Below, piece after piece: positions 23,272 through 25,106 of a DNA stretch of 25,106 nucleotides. Every line of letters starts with the position of its first letter. Within the stretch, counting starts at the first letter, position 1. The notes beneath the pieces are model-generated. The model searched no databases. It was given only the letters and a program-made list of their open reading frames with translations, and was not told the origin of the DNA. Source of the DNA: Bacteroidia bacterium (lineage in GTDB: Bacteria > Bacteroidota > Bacteroidia > Bacteroidales > Azobacteroidaceae); the NCBI GenBank assembly GCA_025996815.1, contig BNTT01000033.1:1-25106 (forward strand), written 5' to 3'. The position numbers were made by a program, and so were the translations under genes.

Positions 23272-24884
23272 TTTAAGTTACTGTTAAACGTATATATCAA
23301 ATGCAAAAAATAGCATTTTCTATCTATTTCATTCCAAGTTTGTTCATCGGAGTTTTTATCTCGCAAGATATTTAATGTATAATACTTTGTAAAAACATTT
23401 TTTGTTGCTTGGGGTATGAATGAGCCTCTTGCATCCAATGCCCTGATATTATCTCTTTTCGACAAAAAGCAATCATCGCTATTGCTTGAGTTGTCAGATT
23501 GTGTCAAAAGAGCCATATTGTCAATGGTGTGAATTACATTGTCTTTATCCTCGTTTTGAGCGTGAATATGTTCCAGACTCCAAATTTGTTTTAAGCCGTT
23601 TTTCTTTTTGTACAAATCAAAACGAAAACGATTTGCCCATTCTTTACTGTCATTTTTCGGTTTTAATTCCAAAATATTGAACAACAATAAAGCATCGTAT
23701 AAATTTGATTTGGTCTTTTTATCATTGTAAGCCATAAACGACAAGCCCATTTTGTCTTTAAACATTTCATCGGAAACTTCTTTTAAATCCATTACTTTAC
23801 AATAAGCATTTCTGAAATTATCATCTGCATTAAATAATTGTTGTTCTTCTGTTTCTTTTGTAAAATATTCGGAAACTTTACCTGATAAATTATCCTTAAA
23901 GTCACTTTTGTTTTGAGACTTTACCCAATCGTCTTTCAATTCCCTTAAACGATTTGCGGAACTTGACTTCAAACTCATTAAAAAGCCTGCATAATGAAAA
24001 ATTTCATCATCTTTATACCACTCTTCCAACATCGCAAATGTAGAATATACATTTTCCCATAGTTTTACAACATCGTCTTTTTTCTTTTCAAATTCTACAA
24101 ATGTCTCGTGATTATCATTTTTTTCTTTTCCATATAAACCAACAAACAAATCCAACACTAATTCTATTCTCACAGGATATTCTTTTTTGTCAATCGAATG
24201 AAACTCTCGTATGAAATACCAAAATTTATCATCGTGTAATCGTCTTTCTATCATATCCCATTCTACTGCGAATTTTTGCTGCCAAGAAATGGGTTGTTTA
24301 GAATCAATTAAAAATAATGCTTTGACAAGTTCTGCATCTGTAAGCTGAATTTTACGAGCATTCAAATTGTCAAAAAAATCTTGGTCGTTCATATTTTCGG
24401 CTATTGGATACCATATAAAATGGACTTTGGAAAGGTTGTTTTTTAGTTTTTCCCTGTCCGCAAATTCCGAAACTATTTTGTATGTATTAGCAATAAAATG
24501 ACAGTCAATCGTGTTAAATTTAGCGTCATTTGACTGTTTAAATAAATCTTTCCGCAAGAAATTACCTGTAATTTCATCTCTTGTTTCATACTCAAAAGAA
24601 AAGTTTACAGATTGTTCTAATGCCTTCAAAATAACATACATCGTCGTAAGCCGTTGCTGCCCGTCGGCAACAATCCACTTATCTTTAACAGCATCCCATT
24701 TCACAACCACGGGTTGCAAGCAATATTTATCGTCTTCGCAAGTCGCAATATCCTTCAAAAGGATTTCCACTTGATTGCTTCGCCACCTATACCCTCGTTG
24801 ATATGAAGGAATAAAGAATTTTAAGTTCTTTTCGTTGAGATACTGTGTTAAAATCCAAATTTTCAGCCATTTTTTTATCAACAA
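23268..24884 (-). CDS. DUF262-DUF1524 protein, GmrSD-like endonuclease; start region irregular
   Basis: First gene of the pair, 538 codons from a TTG at 24884. DUF262 motifs: FFIPSYQRGYRW (23-34), VADGQQRLTTMYVI (D74-R78), NLNARKIQLTDAELVKALFL. The C-terminal DUF1524 domain (about 430-535) has WSLEHIHAQN, IDNMALLTQSDNSSNSDDCF and LSKRDNIRAL, the His-metal finger nuclease pattern of GmrD and SspE-type enzymes. It probably hydrolyses nucleotide via DUF262 and cuts DNA via DUF1524. There is no in-frame ATG near the N-terminus. An ATG at 24870 begins MAENLDFNT, a natural-looking start, but in the adjacent frame; skipping one base near 24842-24847 would join it to YLNEKNLKFFIPSYQ. So either TTG is the true start, or the gene carries a one-base insertion or sequencing error. 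Confidence 0.85.
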   Translation of the reverse strand: MLIKKWLKIWILTQYLNEKNLKFFIPSYQRGYRWRSNQVEILLKDIATCEDDKYCLQPVVVKWDAVKDKWIVADGQQRLTTMYVILKALEQSVNFSFEYETRDEITGNFLRKDLFKQSNDAKFNTIDCHFIANTYKIVSEFADREKLKNNLSKVHFIWYPIAENMNDQDFFDNLNARKIQLTDAELVKALFLIDSKQPISWQQKFAVEWDMIERRLHDDKFWYFIREFHSIDKKEYPVRIELVLDLFVGLYGKEKNDNHETFVEFEKKKDDVVKLWENVYSTFAMLEEWYKDDEIFHYAGFLMSLKSSSANRLRELKDDWVKSQNKSDFKDNLSGKVSEYFTKETEEQQLFNADDNFRNAYCKVMDLKEVSDEMFKDKMGLSFMAYNDKKTKSNLYDALLLFNILELKPKNDSKEWANRFRFDLYKKKNGLKQIWSLEHIHAQNEDKDNVIHTIDNMALLTQSDNSSNSDDCFLSKRDNIRALDARGSFIPQATKNVFTKYYTLNILRDKNSDEQTWNEIDRKCYFLHLIYTFNSNLK

Positions 24885-24921
24885 CTTTTCAACAATTGTT
24901 CGATTCCTAAGGAAATATACT

Positions 24922-24929
24922 TACCTTTG
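24922..24929 (+). promoter_or_regulatory. -7 box reading rightward beside the DUF262 operon
   Basis: TACCTTTG on the plus strand matches the Bacteroidetes -7 consensus exactly. A TTG at 24896-24898, inside the palindrome AACAATTGTT, is 23 bases upstream, slightly longer than usual. It points away from the DUF262 genes and predicts a start near 24935. Confidence 0.55.
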
Positions 24930-24934
24930 TGCAT

Positions 24935-25018
24935 CCAAAGGAAGACTTCATGCGATACTTTGTACTGAAGTTTATCTTGTGTAGTGGGACTGTTAAGCAG
25001 TTTTCCGCTACTTTTTTT
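24935..25018 (+). ncRNA. Candidate small RNA, about 85 nt
   Basis: The unit between the rightward TACCTTTG box and a hairpin with T7 is about 85 bases long. It contains a possible inner stem CTTCA/TGAAG (24946-24950 with about 24964-24969) and no recognised protein. Its first bases (ATCCAAAGGAAGACTT) recur at 25023-25038. No known RNA family is recognised. Alternatively, an ATG at 24950, with AAGGA seven bases upstream, opens a frame that reads to the end of the window without a stop, so this could be the start of a coding gene. Confidence 0.35.
24981..25018 (+). terminator. Rho-independent terminator of the rightward unit
   Basis: GTAGTGG (24981-24987) pairs with CCGCTAC (25005-25011) with one G-U pair. 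Inside it ACTG pairs with CAGT around the loop TTAAG. Seven T residues follow at 25012-25018. This is the most classical intrinsic terminator in the window. Confidence 0.65.
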
Positions 25019-25106
25019 ATATATCCAAAGGAAGACTTATGCTCCTCTTTACCTGATATTTATCTTTTCAAACAACCGATGAAAAATTTTCTTGTTTGTT
25101 CCATAA

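Larger units (their letters stand above)
24933..25038 (+). repeat. Direct repeat of 16 bp, 90 bp apart
   Basis: ATCCAAAGGAAGACTT is present at 24933-24948 and 25023-25038. Similarity continues in degenerate form (ATGC, CTTT, AC, TGA, TTTATCTT) for about 30 more bases, so a ~50-base unit seems to be duplicated. Both copies place an ATG right after an AAGGA-like sequence. The window ends before a possible third copy could be seen. Confidence 0.7.

Noticed and set aside
24933..25038. Repeats at the right edge as a CRISPR array
   Set aside because: Only two copies, 90 bp apart, with decaying similarity and a terminator between them; spacing and shape do not fit CRISPR repeats.
24950..25106. A definite partial protein-coding gene at the right edge
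   Set aside because: The frame is open for about 52 codons but crosses a classical terminator, the translation is not recognisable, and an AT-rich stretch this short can be open by chance. Kept only as an alternative to the small RNA.

Overview
The window looks like a chromosomal segment from a member of the Bacteroidales (Bacteroidetes). Evidence: SusC/SusD outer-membrane pairs, hybrid-regulator-like proteins with 14 propeller repeats, a type III glutamine synthetase (GlnN), lipoprotein signals, and several promoters that fit the Bacteroidetes -7 consensus TAnnTTTG, four of them as TACCTTTG. The family calls rest on recognising motifs in the translations. No database search was possible.

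Left part (1-9208): the 5' part of one SusC-like receptor gene runs off the left edge on the minus strand. Next comes a minus-strand VapBC-type toxin-antitoxin pair. It is followed by two large membrane-bound regulators with periplasmic propellers and a cytoplasmic AraC domain but no histidine kinase or receiver. They lie on opposite strands on either side of a DUF1080 (3-keto-disaccharide hydrolase family) lipoprotein gene, and one very compact divergent promoter region serves the first regulator and the DUF1080 gene.

Middle part (9209-15940): a complete SusC-SusD-accessory lipoprotein operon, a polysaccharide-utilization-type locus, ends in a strong hairpin. The accessory lipoprotein has two BIG2 domains and a discoidin-like domain. 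The plausible logic is that the propeller regulators sense a periplasmic sugar fragment and directly switch on the SusCD operons, while the DUF1080 protein processes an oxidised disaccharide.

Right part (15941-25106): htpG (Hsp90) follows a sequence resembling a sigma-54 promoter. It converges on glnN, and an unusually long hairpin shared with the htpG 3' end separates them. Upstream of glnN lies a small glycosyltransferase gene. The last 4 kb is visibly AT-rich and carries two overlapping genes for DUF262 proteins, one with a DUF1524 nuclease domain. This looks like an acquired GmrSD-like defence module. Beyond them, on the opposite strand, is a compact promoter-hairpin-T7 unit whose first bases are repeated 90 bp downstream, a candidate small RNA.

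The most interesting items are the two kinase-less 14-blade regulators, the twin DUF262 operon with its disrupted start region and neighbouring candidate RNA, the sigma-54-like htpG promoter, and a G9 tract in the signal-peptide region of the second SusC.
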